Shown: positions 17,337-26,450, counted from the stretch's first letter. The stretch is 64,000 nucleotides of DNA from SIG77 sp045589595 (GCA_045589595.1 JAZNPK010000001.1:1-64000); one strand, 5' to 3'. The notes: generated by a model from the sequence alone, not told the origin. Translations and numbers: made by a program.

Positions 17337-19274
17337 TTATTTATTGAGGAGTTTGCGGAGTTTCAGGATATGCTGCACCATGTTGAGGCGCACTTCGTTC
17401 AGATCGGCTTCTCCCGCCTTGATCTCTGCCAGATACTGGAGAGCCCGTCGGCCGGCATACTGGACCTGCATATCTTTGTGGACAGTGGCTTCTGCAGTGA
17501 GGCGTTTGAGGACTGTGGCATAACGGATATCATCCACACCTTCCCGGAAACCTTCCCACTGGAGCGTATCGATCACACCGTGACCGGCACCGTAGAGGAA
17601 CACCATGGGTTTATAACCGCTTGATCTGTCGTTGTAGGACCCGAAATGGTGTGCATAGTTGCACAACGCGCTGTAATTGGCAAGGTAGGGTGCCATCCCG
17701 TTCTGACAGCGGTTGTATGCAGGGTTTTCAGGTCCCACATGCTGACCGGCATACCAGGCGACCCAGGCTTTTCCGACTTCATTCCACATTTCCGTGGCAT
17801 TCTGATTCGTGGGATCGTATGCGGTATTGAAGAAGTCGTAGAGATAGCCCGCCACATAGAACACCTGCGTTTTGGCGGCAATGTAAAACTTGAAGCCGTG
17901 CTTCTGATAATGTTCAATCAGAGGAAGCATGGGACGCGCACTGGCGGCAGAAGGTTCATCCCCGTAGGAGAGGAAGATGTTGTTGTGACCGAGCAGTTTG
18001 TGGTAGAACGCCTTCTGGATCTTGGCATTGTGTTCCCATTCCAGAGGATCTCTTCCGGAAGGAGAACCGCCCATTACATAATCCAGACGCATTCCGGTAT
18101 TCTTGAACATTTCAAGGGTTTTCCAGCCTTCGTAACTCATCACATTGTGACGGGTGATGAACATGGTCTGGTTGTGAGCTGCCAGATTGCGCAGCCAGGC
18201 ATCGTACTGCTTCTTCATCAGCTCGTAATTGCCACCGTTTTCCCACATGATCATGGCAAAATCGGTATAAGCATAGGAGGAAATGAGAAATTCCTTATCC
18301 GGATTGGCGTAGGAGCCGGGTGCCCCCAGTTCAAAGGGCAATACGCGCACTGCCACCGGCACAGAACCGATCTTTTTACCCTGTTTCACCAGATCCACAG
18401 CGCCTTTATAAACGCCGGGTTCCTGACCTTTTTCCGTCCGGACTGTCAGGAAGAACTGCTTGAATTCGCCTTTGTTCAGGGTTACGGGTTTGAGCGTCGG
18501 GGCATCGGAGAAGTTTTCCTTCATGGGGCTGAAGGGGCGGAAGTAACCGGCACGGTAGGAGGGCCATCCGATACGTCTGTCGATTTCTTTCGGAGGCGTC
18601 ATCCACTGATAGGAAACAGAACCGTCTTTTTCCGTGAGACGCGCATAATTCTGGACTTTTTCCGTATCGACTTTGATCAGATCTTCATCGTTGAGCAGAA
18701 GTTCCGGAATGAGTTTGAGTTCTGTATCGCCGAAATAGTTGTACCAGCCGTTTCCGTTCTGATACCAGATCTTGATCACTTTCAGATCCAGTTTGTCGGC
18801 GGGGAACTGCGTCCCTTTGGCATTTTTGAAGGGGGTCAGTTTCAATTCCACTTTTCCCAGATCTTCCAGCGGATAGAGCAGGAAGGAACCGGGTTCATAT
18901 TCGTTCTGTGCGGAAAAGATACGCACGGGCGCAAGCGCCGAACCATCCAGCGGATAAGTATCCGCCAGACGCATCAGATTGCTCATTGCGGGAACTGCGT
19001 AGTACACCACATTCCCGGTAAAAGCCTCTTTGGCTCCGTTCACATCCGCTGCCACGCGGGCGGCTGTGATCAGTGCGCGTTCCGGTGTCTTGCTGCCGAT
19101 CGACCCCAGAAATGTTTTGAGATAGGGATTTTTTGCAGCCTGCTGCAGGGTCGGCAATTTGCCGGACCATTCCTGATAAGTCGCGTCTGTGATTTTTTCC
19201 ATTTGTGCCGATCCGTTCCATGGAATCAGACTCAACAGGGAAAGAACCGCCACGTGCTTCCATTTGAAGTTCAT
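17337..19274 (-). CDS. Secreted DUF4091/GH123-like protein
   Basis: 645 residues from the ATG at 19274, which follows AAAGGAG by 7 bases; 13 extra N-terminal residues from an ATG at 19313 would precede the signal peptide and are rejected. Signal peptide MNFKWKHVAVLSLLSLIPWNGSA. Central beta-sandwich (EYEPGSFLLYPLEDLGKVEL, and GEFKQFFLTVRTEKGQEPGVYKG, a typical substrate-side linker of this family) precedes a TIM-barrel-like domain. The C-terminal GFREGVDDIRYATVL signature at about residues 570-585 is characteristic of DUF4091 (related to GH123 N-acetylgalactosaminidases). Whether it is an active glycosidase is uncertain. Promoter at 19334-19361; co-transcribed with the TPR gene. Confidence 0.8.
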   Translation of the reverse strand: MNFKWKHVAVLSLLSLIPWNGSAQMEKITDATYQEWSGKLPTLQQAAKNPYLKTFLGSIGSKTPERALITAARVAADVNGAKEAFTGNVVYYAVPAMSNLMRLADTYPLDGSALAPVRIFSAQNEYEPGSFLLYPLEDLGKVELKLTPFKNAKGTQFPADKLDLKVIKIWYQNGNGWYNYFGDTELKLIPELLLNDEDLIKVDTEKVQNYARLTEKDGSVSYQWMTPPKEIDRRIGWPSYRAGYFRPFSPMKENFSDAPTLKPVTLNKGEFKQFFLTVRTEKGQEPGVYKGAVDLVKQGKKIGSVPVAVRVLPFELGAPGSYANPDKEFLISSYAYTDFAMIMWENGGNYELMKKQYDAWLRNLAAHNQTMFITRHNVMSYEGWKTLEMFKNTGMRLDYVMGGSPSGRDPLEWEHNAKIQKAFYHKLLGHNNIFLSYGDEPSAASARPMLPLIEHYQKHGFKFYIAAKTQVFYVAGYLYDFFNTAYDPTNQNATEMWNEVGKAWVAWYAGQHVGPENPAYNRCQNGMAPYLANYSALCNYAHHFGSYNDRSSGYKPMVFLYGAGHGVIDTLQWEGFREGVDDIRYATVLKRLTAEATVHKDMQVQYAGRRALQYLAEIKAGEADLNEVRLNMVQHILKLRKLLNK

Positions 19275-19333
19275 TCTTGAACTCCTTTCTGTTTGTTTAA
19301 ATTCGGGGACCATTTTTCAAAATCAATCTCCTC

Positions 19334-19361
19334 AATTTAGCACCCTTTGAACATTTTTCAA
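19334..19361 (-). promoter_or_regulatory. Promoter of the DUF4091/TPR operon
   Basis: Minus-strand TTGAAA (19361-19356), 16-bp spacer, TAAATT (19339-19334), about 60 bp before the start codon. Confidence 0.45.
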
Positions 19362-19448
19362 GATGCTGATTGAAAAAATATATCACAAATATCTGCGATA
19401 ATTAGGATTGCATCAACAATTTTTTCTTTTGAACTTGATGTGTTATCC

Positions 19449-19477
19449 TTGACTTTTCTTACTTAATGGTGTATTTT
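19449..19477 (+). promoter_or_regulatory. Promoter of the toxin-antitoxin pair
   Basis: TTGACT (19449-19454), 17-bp spacer, TATTTT (19472-19477), 35 bp before the antitoxin ATG. Close to consensus. Confidence 0.65.
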
Positions 19478-19512
19478 AGTAATGACAATGTTGTAACCGC
19501 AAGGAGGTTTCT

Positions 19513-19740
19513 ATGATTAAAACACTGACAAAACACGGAAACAGTGCGGCTTTGGTCATTGAGCGTCCGATTCTGGAACTGCTCGGAGCAACTGCAGAAA
19601 CTGCTTTTGAAGTTGTGACCGATGGTCACGCTTTGATTCTCACACCGGTAAAAGATGCTGTTCATTCTGCAAAAGTCCGCAAATCCATGGCTCGGATCGG
19701 TAAACGCTATGCAAAGTCTTTTGAGGAACTTGCAAAGTGA
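19513..19740 (+). CDS. AbrB/MazE-type antitoxin
   Basis: 75 residues with an AGGAGG site. The N-terminal half is a swapped-hairpin AbrB/SpoVT DNA-binding domain (KTLTKHGNSAALVIERPILELLG...), and the C-terminal half is a basic, probably disordered toxin-neutralising tail. It overlaps the toxin start by four bases (GTGA), the usual antitoxin-first layout. It would bind its own promoter and neutralise the Doc toxin encoded next. Confidence 0.88.
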   Translation: MIKTLTKHGNSAALVIERPILELLGATAETAFEVVTDGHALILTPVKDAVHSAKVRKSMARIGKRYAKSFEELAK

Positions 19741-20129
19741 ATGAAATACAGTTTCTGACTCTTTCTGATATTGTGGAGATCCACGAATATCAGATAGAAA
19801 AATTCGGTGGTGCGAGCGGACTGCGTGACATCGGGCTGCTGAAATCCGCCATTGGGATGCCGGAAAGCACATTCGGTGGTGCTTTCCTGCACCCGACAAT
19901 TTATGAAATGGCGGCTGCTTATTTATACCATCTTGTCGAAAATCACCCGTTCGTAGATGGCAATAAGCGTGTCGGCGCAATGGCAGCATTAATTTTTCTG
20001 GACATCAATAATATTGATTTTGATGCCCCGGAGGAACTTTTTACCGGAATGGTCTTAAACGTTGCCGGTGGTAAAATGCTGAAAGCCGGGATCACGCTCT
20101 TTTTGAAAGAACATTCTCATCCCCGCTGA
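19737..20129 (+). CDS. doc: Doc-type (Fic-fold) death-on-curing toxin
   Basis: 130 residues, normal for Doc. The Fic/Doc active-site motif HPFVDGNKR is intact at residues 70-78 (His70, Asp74, Asn76, Lys77, Arg78). Doc proteins phosphorylate elongation factor Tu and stop translation. The start is GTG at 19737, fused to the antitoxin stop; the nearby ATG at 19741 is in another frame. The 3' end runs 38 bp into the convergent amidohydrolase gene, so the last codons of both genes share DNA on opposite strands. The partner is of AbrB rather than Phd type, which is a known alternative pairing. Confidence 0.92.
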   Translation: MNEIQFLTLSDIVEIHEYQIEKFGGASGLRDIGLLKSAIGMPESTFGGAFLHPTIYEMAAAYLYHLVENHPFVDGNKRVGAMAALIFLDINNIDFDAPEELFTGMVLNVAGGKMLKAGITLFLKEHSHPR

Positions 20130-21027
20130 CATTCAGAAATTCCAGAATGTTCTTTTTAACAGCGTTCCGGAATGTCTTGCGGAAGGGATTCCGGTCCTCC
20201 GTGGAAAGTTTTTCCAAGCCTTCCCACATGTAGCCTTCATAGTTTCCGTACTGTTCCTGCAGACGGTCGAACATTTTGCGGTCGAAATCAATAACGTATT
20301 TTGCCCAGCGGACATCATACGCGTTGGCATGGCGGTCGATGCCGAAGAGCAGTTTATCTTCGATCCCGTAGCGGTTGAGAACGAGTTTCTTGAAGATGTC
20401 ATCCCGGTAAAAATCTGCCGCGCCCGGGGAGGAATCGATATACATCACAGCGGCATCTTTATTGACGATGCGGGTGTTGGCGAACTTGCCGAAGAGAGCG
20501 GTACATTCATCGGTCCACGGCCAGGAGACATGCGCCAGTGCGAAGCGGATCCGGGGCACTTCCAGCATACATTCAAAGTTGCCGGGGCGGTTCCAGTTGG
20601 CAGTGGGTTCGCCGCCCTCCCACAGGATCCCGGAGTGGAACAGCAGGGGCATATCCAGCTCCGCCATCTTCCGGTATGCGGTCAGACCTTCCACCGGCAT
20701 GTACCGGTTACAGATGACCTTGAAACCTTTGATCCCGGCGTTTTTGGCATATTCCACCTGTTCCACGGCGTTCGGCAGGGTGGGGTCGATCCAGAGGAAC
20801 GGGTAAAAATTCTCCAGCTTGGAGCAGAAATCCAGCACATGTGTGACCCGGTCTTTCCATTGCATGGGTTCTATGCCCCGCCACTTGACCGTGGTTTCCG
20901 GCGGCATACTGAAAATGATCCCGCCGCTGACGCCGGATTCTTTTGCCTTTGACCGGAAAATCTCCGGTCCTTCCGTATCCCGCGGCATCAGATGGATATG
21001 ACAATCGTAAATCTCAAGATCCTGCAT
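20092..21027 (-). CDS. Amidohydrolase-like metal-dependent TIM-barrel protein, copy 1
   Basis: 311 residues from the ATG at 21027, which follows AAGGAG by 7 bases. The HxH metal motif of amidohydrolase-type barrels is at His10 and His12 (YDCHIHLM). Later candidate ligands are LFHSGILW, FALAHVSWPWTDE and the Asp in FGIDRHAN. The family includes decarboxylases and lactonases; the substrate here is unknown. It is a close tandem duplicate of the next gene (21055-21960), identical over long stretches such as AGIKGFKV and GMW-type tail segments. Copy 1 differs by a 13-residue C-terminal tail (NVSGDENVLSKRA instead of NGRQ), which is antisense to the Doc gene. Confidence 0.8.
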   Translation of the reverse strand: MQDLEIYDCHIHLMPRDTEGPEIFRSKAKESGVSGGIIFSMPPETTVKWRGIEPMQWKDRVTHVLDFCSKLENFYPFLWIDPTLPNAVEQVEYAKNAGIKGFKVICNRYMPVEGLTAYRKMAELDMPLLFHSGILWEGGEPTANWNRPGNFECMLEVPRIRFALAHVSWPWTDECTALFGKFANTRIVNKDAAVMYIDSSPGAADFYRDDIFKKLVLNRYGIEDKLLFGIDRHANAYDVRWAKYVIDFDRKMFDRLQEQYGNYEGYMWEGLEKLSTEDRNPFRKTFRNAVKKNILEFLNVSGDENVLSKRA

Positions 21028-21054
21028 GATCTTTCTCCTTATGATGTGCAAGCG

Positions 21055-21960
21055 TTACTGCCTGCCATTTAAAAATTCCAGAATATTTTTCTTCACTGCG
21101 TTTTTGAAGGTTTTCCGGAACGGATTCCGGTCCTCCGGGGAAAGTTTTTTCAAGCCTTCCCACATGTAGCCTTCATAGTTTCCGTACTGTTCCTGCAGAC
21201 GGTCGAATATTTTCCGGTCGGTTTCGATCATGTGTTTTGTGCGGTGGACATTGTAGGCATTCGCCAGACCGTCAACGCCGAACATGAGTTTATCTTCAAT
21301 GCCGTACCGGTTGAGTACGAAATTCCGGAAAATGTCCTCCCGGTAGAAATCGGCGGCACCCGGCGAGGAGTCCACATACATCACCGCGGCATCTTTGTTG
21401 ACGATGTGGGTGTTTGCGAACTTGCCGAAGAGAGCGATACATTCCTCGGTCCACGGCCAGGAAACATGCGCCAGTGCAAAACGGATCCGGGGCACTTCCA
21501 GCATACATTCAAAGTTGGCTGGACGGTTGAAATTCGTGCTGACTTCGCCGCCGTCCCACAGGATCCCGGAGTGGAACAGCAGCGGCATATCCAGTTCCGC
21601 CATCTTCCGGTACGCGGTGAGACCTTCTGCGGGCATATACCGGTTGCAGAGGACCTTGAATCCTTTGATCCCCGCGTTTTTGGCATATTCCACCTGTTCG
21701 ACCGCATCATCTTCTGTCGGATCGGTCCGGAGAAACGGATAAAAATTTTCCAGTTTTGAGCAGAAATCCAGCACATGTACGATCCGTTCTTTCCAGTGCA
21801 TGGGGTGTTCGCCGCATACCAGCGTACTCGCCGGAGGCATACTGAAAATGATCCCGCCGCTGATCCCGGATTCTTTCGCTTTTGACCGGAAAGTTTCCGG
21901 TCCGTCCTTGCCGCGCGGCATCAGGTGGATATGACAATCGTAGATCTCAAGGTCCTGCAT
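21055..21960 (-). CDS. Amidohydrolase-like metal-dependent TIM-barrel protein, copy 2
   Basis: 301 residues, AAGGAG 6 bases before ATG. Same domain as copy 1: HxH at residues 10 and 12, SGGIIFSMPP, GIKGFKVLCNRYMP, LFHSGILWDGG, ALAHVSWPWTEE. Only 27 bp separates it from copy 1, which must be co-transcribed from the same upstream region. One difference of note: the late metal-site loop reads FGVDGLAN here and FGIDRHAN in copy 1, so the substrates may have diverged. Its shorter end (NGRQ) is probably the ancestral C-terminus. Confidence 0.8.
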   Translation of the reverse strand: MQDLEIYDCHIHLMPRGKDGPETFRSKAKESGISGGIIFSMPPASTLVCGEHPMHWKERIVHVLDFCSKLENFYPFLRTDPTEDDAVEQVEYAKNAGIKGFKVLCNRYMPAEGLTAYRKMAELDMPLLFHSGILWDGGEVSTNFNRPANFECMLEVPRIRFALAHVSWPWTEECIALFGKFANTHIVNKDAAVMYVDSSPGAADFYREDIFRNFVLNRYGIEDKLMFGVDGLANAYNVHRTKHMIETDRKIFDRLQEQYGNYEGYMWEGLKKLSPEDRNPFRKTFKNAVKKNILEFLNGRQ

Positions 21961-22185
21961 ATTTTTCTCCTTTGTTCTGGTTACTCAAAAAAATCTAACA
22001 CGCTTTTTTTATAATTCAATCGTTTTAAATTGCTTTTTCTGAAAATAAATCTGTTTTCCGGTCTCTTTTACAAAATTATGCGGGAAAAAGTTTGAATTCG
22101 GCGTTTTTGCCGTTTACATTATCCGCAGCGGGGAATATCGCGTTTGACTGAATGACAAATGGATGAATATGGAAAGACAAAGACC

Positions 22186-23328
22186 ATGCTGAAGATCTGT
22201 ATCAATCGTCCGACCGGGGGAGGGCGCATGGGCGGACATTTTACGCATTTTGCTTTTACCGGATTGCCCGGAGTGGAGATCGCCGCACTGGCAGATGCGA
22301 ATCCGGAGGCGGAAAAGAATTATCATCTTTGCGGCGCAAAAAGACTTTACACCGGTTATGAAGAGATGATGGAGAAAGAGCGTCCGGATATTGTGGTCCT
22401 CTGTTCCAGACTGCCCTGTGAGCATTATACCGGGATCAAATTTGCGCTGGAACATCATTGTCATGTGCTTTGTGAAAAACCATTGGCAGATGATCTTCTC
22501 CGGGCCGATGAATTGCGGCAGCTGGCAGAAAAAACACATTGCAAAGTCCAGGTGGCACATCTCGCAAGATTTGCTCCGGCTTTCCGGGAGATGAAACGCC
22601 TGATCCGGGCGGGGGAGATCGGCAGAGTCCTCACCTGTTATATGCGGGGAAAAGAAGATCCCCGGGGCGGCGGAGAGGATATGATGGTGTTGGGAACACA
22701 TCTGTTTGATGCTGCCTGCTGGATCTTCGGGTTGCCGGAAAGTGTGTACGGTGATGTGCGGAATGGCGGCGTGAACATCGGAGAAAATGATCTTCTGCAA
22801 ACACAGGAAAATATCGGTAAGTGTTCCGGTGATGAGATCTTTGCGCTCTTCCGCTTTCCCGACGGCATTAACGGGATCTTTGAAAGCCGGAAAATCCTGC
22901 CTCAAGTCGCCGCCGGTATGCGTATGGGAATGACTGTCGCGGGGACAAAGGGAAATCTCACCATACGTTATACGGGTGACCGTTCTTTGCGGATCTGCCG
23001 GAATGTTCCCGTTCCCGTGGAAGACAGCAATCAATATGAAAAAGTTGTTCTGCCGGAGCCGGAAGAGATCCCGGGGGCTGAAAAGATCGATCCGGACGCG
23101 TGGCAGATGGATTTTTCACAATATCACCACATTTATTTTGCGGAAAACAACCGCCGTGCCGCGTGGGATCTTCTGCAGGCGATCAAAAATGATACCCCGT
23201 GTACGGCAGGGATCGGGACCGCCGTTCATTCTCTGGAAATGATCCTGGGCATCTATGCTTCGGCTGTAAAAAAAGCCCCTCTCCCGCTGCCGTTGCGCGA
23301 CAGAACACATCCGCTGAAAGGCGGATAA
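22186..23328 (+). CDS. Gfo/Idh/MocA-family oxidoreductase
   Basis: 380 residues if started at the ATG at 22186, where the Rossmann strand begins (LKICINRPTGGGRMGGHF). An ATG at 22159 would add nine residues; neither has a strong ribosome binding site. The nucleotide loop GGGRMGG departs from the standard GxGxxG spacing. The lysine motif is intact in HVLCEKPLADDLL. The C-terminal domain has GGGEDMMVLGTHLFDAACWIFGLPE. It probably oxidises or reduces a sugar. It is divergent from the amidohydrolase pair and convergent with the alpha-galactosidase. A short loop of sequence only separates its stop from that gene. Confidence 0.85.
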   Translation: MLKICINRPTGGGRMGGHFTHFAFTGLPGVEIAALADANPEAEKNYHLCGAKRLYTGYEEMMEKERPDIVVLCSRLPCEHYTGIKFALEHHCHVLCEKPLADDLLRADELRQLAEKTHCKVQVAHLARFAPAFREMKRLIRAGEIGRVLTCYMRGKEDPRGGGEDMMVLGTHLFDAACWIFGLPESVYGDVRNGGVNIGENDLLQTQENIGKCSGDEIFALFRFPDGINGIFESRKILPQVAAGMRMGMTVAGTKGNLTIRYTGDRSLRICRNVPVPVEDSNQYEKVVLPEPEEIPGAEKIDPDAWQMDFSQYHHIYFAENNRRAAWDLLQAIKNDTPCTAGIGTAVHSLEMILGIYASAVKKAPLPLPLRDRTHPLKGG

Positions 23329-23345
23329 ATATATAAAAAGGGAGC

Positions 23346-25802
23346 TCAGATCTTTTTATAAAACACCAGATGCATCGTGCGCGGCTGCGGCATTTCGAGC
23401 AGATACTTCTGCAATTCAGCACCTGACATCTGTTTTGTTCCGCCTCTGTGGACTTCGAGCCTGTACATGGCAGATGGATCGATCTTCTGCAACTGGAGAA
23501 TACGGCTTGATTCATTGCCCGCAGGACGCCGGAAGGCAATGAAATAACCTTCACTTTTTTCCGGGGAATCGCACTGATACGCAAAAATATTTTTATGGGA
23601 TTCGGGTGCTTCTGCAAGAAGATACCAGTTGCCGTAACAAAGTTCACGCATCCGGTGCAGTGCAGCGTATGTTTTCCGCATCCACTCAAAATCCACATCC
23701 TCATAACCATCCTGAATGGGGGATGAGCCGCCGGGGATGGACCCTGCAAAGAGACTGTAATCATCCTGATCGATGAAAGTGCAGCCGCCGCCGGTCGCAG
23801 GGATCCAACGGGAAAGATAGGTACTCATGACCTGACTGGCTTCCGAACTGTCGTACCAGTGACGCCCCAGCATATCGGATCGGAAGAGGCAGATACTGCG
23901 GCTGTTCGTCTCGAAGTCCAGCCGCCGTCCGCCGCTGGCACAGTTGTCAATGAGCATATCCGGGAACATTTCACGCAAACGATCCCAGAACGTATAAAGA
24001 CCGGCAATGTGTTTCATCTCGTTTACACCGATCCGGTCCGGTGCATCGTTGTCGTACCAGAATGGCAGCGTATTGAAATTGAAGTCCTGCCGGTAATGAT
24101 CCAGACCGTGTTCGCGCACCATATATGCCACCTGTTCCACAGCCCAATCCACGGCTTCCGGTACTCCGAAATTCAGAAGATAATGTCCGGGTTTTTTCCC
24201 GGTATCCAGCATCCATTCCGGGTGTTCCTTTGCAACAGGGGTTCCCTTCATGACCCGTTCCATTTCGTACCAGAGCAGAAATTTCAGACCTGCTTCATGG
24301 GCAGCGTCCGCAATGGGTTTGAATCCGTCCGGATGCGCCCAGCGGTTGATGATCCAGTTCCCGACCGTTGTGTACCAATCGCTTTCCCCGAACTCACTGG
24401 ATGCCACGGGACGGTCTCCGCCGAACCAGCCGGCATCGACCCAGTAAACTTCATATCCGGGCTTTTCACGAGCGAGCAGCGCAAGGTTTTTCAGGTGATT
24501 TTCTGTTTTATTGCCGCCCCAGGAACTGAATGAGAACGGAACGCGGTGTACTGTACCATCGGCACGACGGGGTGTATGATATTTCAGCGCAAAACGGCGG
24601 AACTGATTCTGACCGTCCACCACATTCAGTCCGTTGCGGTGATGCAGGATCATGGAGACCTGACGCAATGTTTCGCCGGGCAGCACGCGGAAATGTGTTT
24701 CCGGCATCCCCGCCTGAACAGACAGCTGGAGCGATCTCATCCGGAAATCCGCATACCAGGCTCCGGACCACCCGACGGCGATGTTCAAGCCCTGTTCATC
24801 CGTTTCATCCAGTCCGAAATAAGGCAGCCATGCGGCGGAACTGCGTCCTTCATCCGTTTCCAGCCGGATATGATCTTCGGGATAACGGGGGCGGAGCCAG
24901 ACTGTTTCCTCTATAAAGTCGCTCTGACAATTCTTGCTCCCCAGCGTGCGGCGCAGTGCCACATCGTGGATCGCATAAGTGCAGCTGAAACCGTCTTTTG
25001 TCGGAAGATAGCCGCAGGAACGGTCGTGCAGATCAAGCGGCAGGTCCAGAGATTTGAAATCGCTGACGAGCCCGCTGTTTTTGTCCGAGCGGTTTAGAAG
25101 TTCCGGCAGATATTCGATCACCGGAAAATCTTTGTAAACCGTGATCGTCGTACGGACAGTCAATGCGCCATCGGCAGATGTATCTTCCCGGATAAATTTC
25201 TGAAGATCATCTGTTTCCTCCATCAGTGTCACAGTGCTTGCAGCCGGAATAAAGGGTTCGCCATCATAGTTGAACGAGTTGATAGGAGACTGCTCGTAAC
25301 AGACAAAGTCCCTGCCTTTGAGTTGTGTGCCGTCTTCCAGCGTGATGCAGGGATCTCCCCACAGAAGATTAGCGGCAGTCCAGCCCTTCGCCGCAGCTTC
25401 CGATGCAAAGGAGCGGATCACAAAATCCGTGCATAAAGGCAGATCTGCACTCAAAAGCACGGCATCATCCCTTACCGTCAATTCAGCGGTATCTGCCAGT
25501 ACATTTCCATCCATATCCTCCACGGAAAAAGTGATGCGTCCTTCCGGGTCACTGATCACCCCCGCCATGACTTCAAATTTCACAGCTCTGCCCGGAATGT
25601 GAATGATGTGTCTGCTGCTTGCGTGATCGCCCCAGCCATCTGCAAACAGCCGGTTTCCGATTTTCATCTTCTGACCGGCGATTCCCGCACCGATCCGGAT
25701 CCGGTCGCTCCACCCGATCTCCATGGTTCGGATCGTGGGGACATCGGGGGGACATTCGATCAAGCGTTTTTTCAATTCAGAACAGATGCTGTTGAGATAC
25801 AT
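23346..25802 (-). CDS. GH36-type alpha-galactosidase with N-terminal NPCBM-like domain
   Basis: 818 residues from the ATG at 25802, which follows AAAGGAG by 9 bases; an upstream in-frame ATG at 25856 lacks a site. Residues about 30-190 resemble an NPCBM carbohydrate-binding beta-sandwich (NRLFADGWGDHASSRHI, FVIRSFASEAAAKGW). The catalytic barrel has YRQDFNFN with Asp573 as expected nucleophile, and DNCASGGRRLD with Asp629 as acid/base. These are the GH36/clan D signatures. No signal peptide, so it likely acts on imported galactosides. Because the usual KWDxN reads RQDFN, N-acetylgalactosaminidase or another alpha-galactoside activity is possible. Confidence 0.85.
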   Translation of the reverse strand: MYLNSICSELKKRLIECPPDVPTIRTMEIGWSDRIRIGAGIAGQKMKIGNRLFADGWGDHASSRHIIHIPGRAVKFEVMAGVISDPEGRITFSVEDMDGNVLADTAELTVRDDAVLLSADLPLCTDFVIRSFASEAAAKGWTAANLLWGDPCITLEDGTQLKGRDFVCYEQSPINSFNYDGEPFIPAASTVTLMEETDDLQKFIREDTSADGALTVRTTITVYKDFPVIEYLPELLNRSDKNSGLVSDFKSLDLPLDLHDRSCGYLPTKDGFSCTYAIHDVALRRTLGSKNCQSDFIEETVWLRPRYPEDHIRLETDEGRSSAAWLPYFGLDETDEQGLNIAVGWSGAWYADFRMRSLQLSVQAGMPETHFRVLPGETLRQVSMILHHRNGLNVVDGQNQFRRFALKYHTPRRADGTVHRVPFSFSSWGGNKTENHLKNLALLAREKPGYEVYWVDAGWFGGDRPVASSEFGESDWYTTVGNWIINRWAHPDGFKPIADAAHEAGLKFLLWYEMERVMKGTPVAKEHPEWMLDTGKKPGHYLLNFGVPEAVDWAVEQVAYMVREHGLDHYRQDFNFNTLPFWYDNDAPDRIGVNEMKHIAGLYTFWDRLREMFPDMLIDNCASGGRRLDFETNSRSICLFRSDMLGRHWYDSSEASQVMSTYLSRWIPATGGGCTFIDQDDYSLFAGSIPGGSSPIQDGYEDVDFEWMRKTYAALHRMRELCYGNWYLLAEAPESHKNIFAYQCDSPEKSEGYFIAFRRPAGNESSRILQLQKIDPSAMYRLEVHRGGTKQMSGAELQKYLLEMPQPRTMHLVFYKKI

Positions 25803-26055
25803 AAAAGCATACTCCTTTCCGGTTGTGTTTCCGGCTGCGGTCTTTCTGTTGAACAATCAAAGATCATTCTGTTTTAACGGACCATCCCGTTCGATCGTCC
25901 AGTTGCAATAAGCCATCTTTTCAGTTCTCACAATGCCTTCAGTAAAGATATCTTACTTCTGCGCAGTTTGCAAATTTTTTTTGAATGATTTGCATTTTTT
26001 CTTTGACGCGGCGCATTATACTGGACGCGGAACTCTGTTCCGTGTTCCGGATCTT

Positions 26056-26117
26056 CTGCTTTTCGGCGGGCTCATGATCGGGGGTAAGGGGGGACCGGCG
26101 AAAAGCAGGGGATTTTT
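26056..26117 (+). terminator. Large hairpin with T-run; possible end of a small RNA
   Basis: CTGCTTTTCG (26056-26065) pairs perfectly with CGAAAAGCAG (26099-26108), then GGGA and seven T (26113-26119). The 33-nt loop is rich in G runs. A TATACT box at 26017-26022 and a 6-bp hairpin at 26028-26042 lie just upstream, so a short transcript is conceivable. Confidence 0.4.
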
Positions 26118-26207
26118 TTCTTCCCTTCATATCCGGCATCGACCCGGCAGAAAGATACCGCATAAATGTTAGAATAAACATAGAATGGAGATGAATTAAC
26201 AAAAGAT

Positions 26208-26217
26208 CACACGCGTG
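26208..26217. promoter_or_regulatory. Palindromic site ACACGCGTGT
   Basis: Perfect 10-bp palindrome in the divergent spacer, of the general shape of LacI/GntR-type operators. No regulator gene is adjacent, so the assignment is tentative. Confidence 0.25.
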
Positions 26218-26246
26218 TAATTAGGGAAGTGTCATCGGGCTGGGTG

Positions 26247-26280
26247 CGGGAATCACTGGCAAGATGATTCCCGCTTTTTA
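26247..26280 (+). terminator. Orphan rho-independent terminator
   Basis: GCGGGAATCA (26247-26256) pairs with TGATTCCCGC (26266-26275), followed by five T and more. No plus-strand gene lies upstream within the spacer, which suggests an unannotated transcript ending here or a leader attenuator for GH78. Confidence 0.7.
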
Positions 26281-26450
26281 TATTGCTTCAGTGTAAAAAA
26301 CTGCCTGCAAGCCGATAAGCAGCTGTTGAATTTACGGCTGGCTTCCGGCAATTCCGGAGATCTTCTGTCGGGGGCTGCAGGCTCAGAATATCTCCGGGCA
26401 TTATTTTTGCCCCGATTCCGGGAAACAGCAATTTTTCATCTGTTTTTGCT

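Noticed and set aside
17646..19280. 544-codon plus-strand open frame
   Set aside because: Antisense to the DUF4091 gene; no start signal or family resemblance.
25933..26172. 79-codon plus-strand open frame in the GH36-GH78 spacer
   Set aside because: No ribosome binding site and it runs through a terminator-like hairpin.
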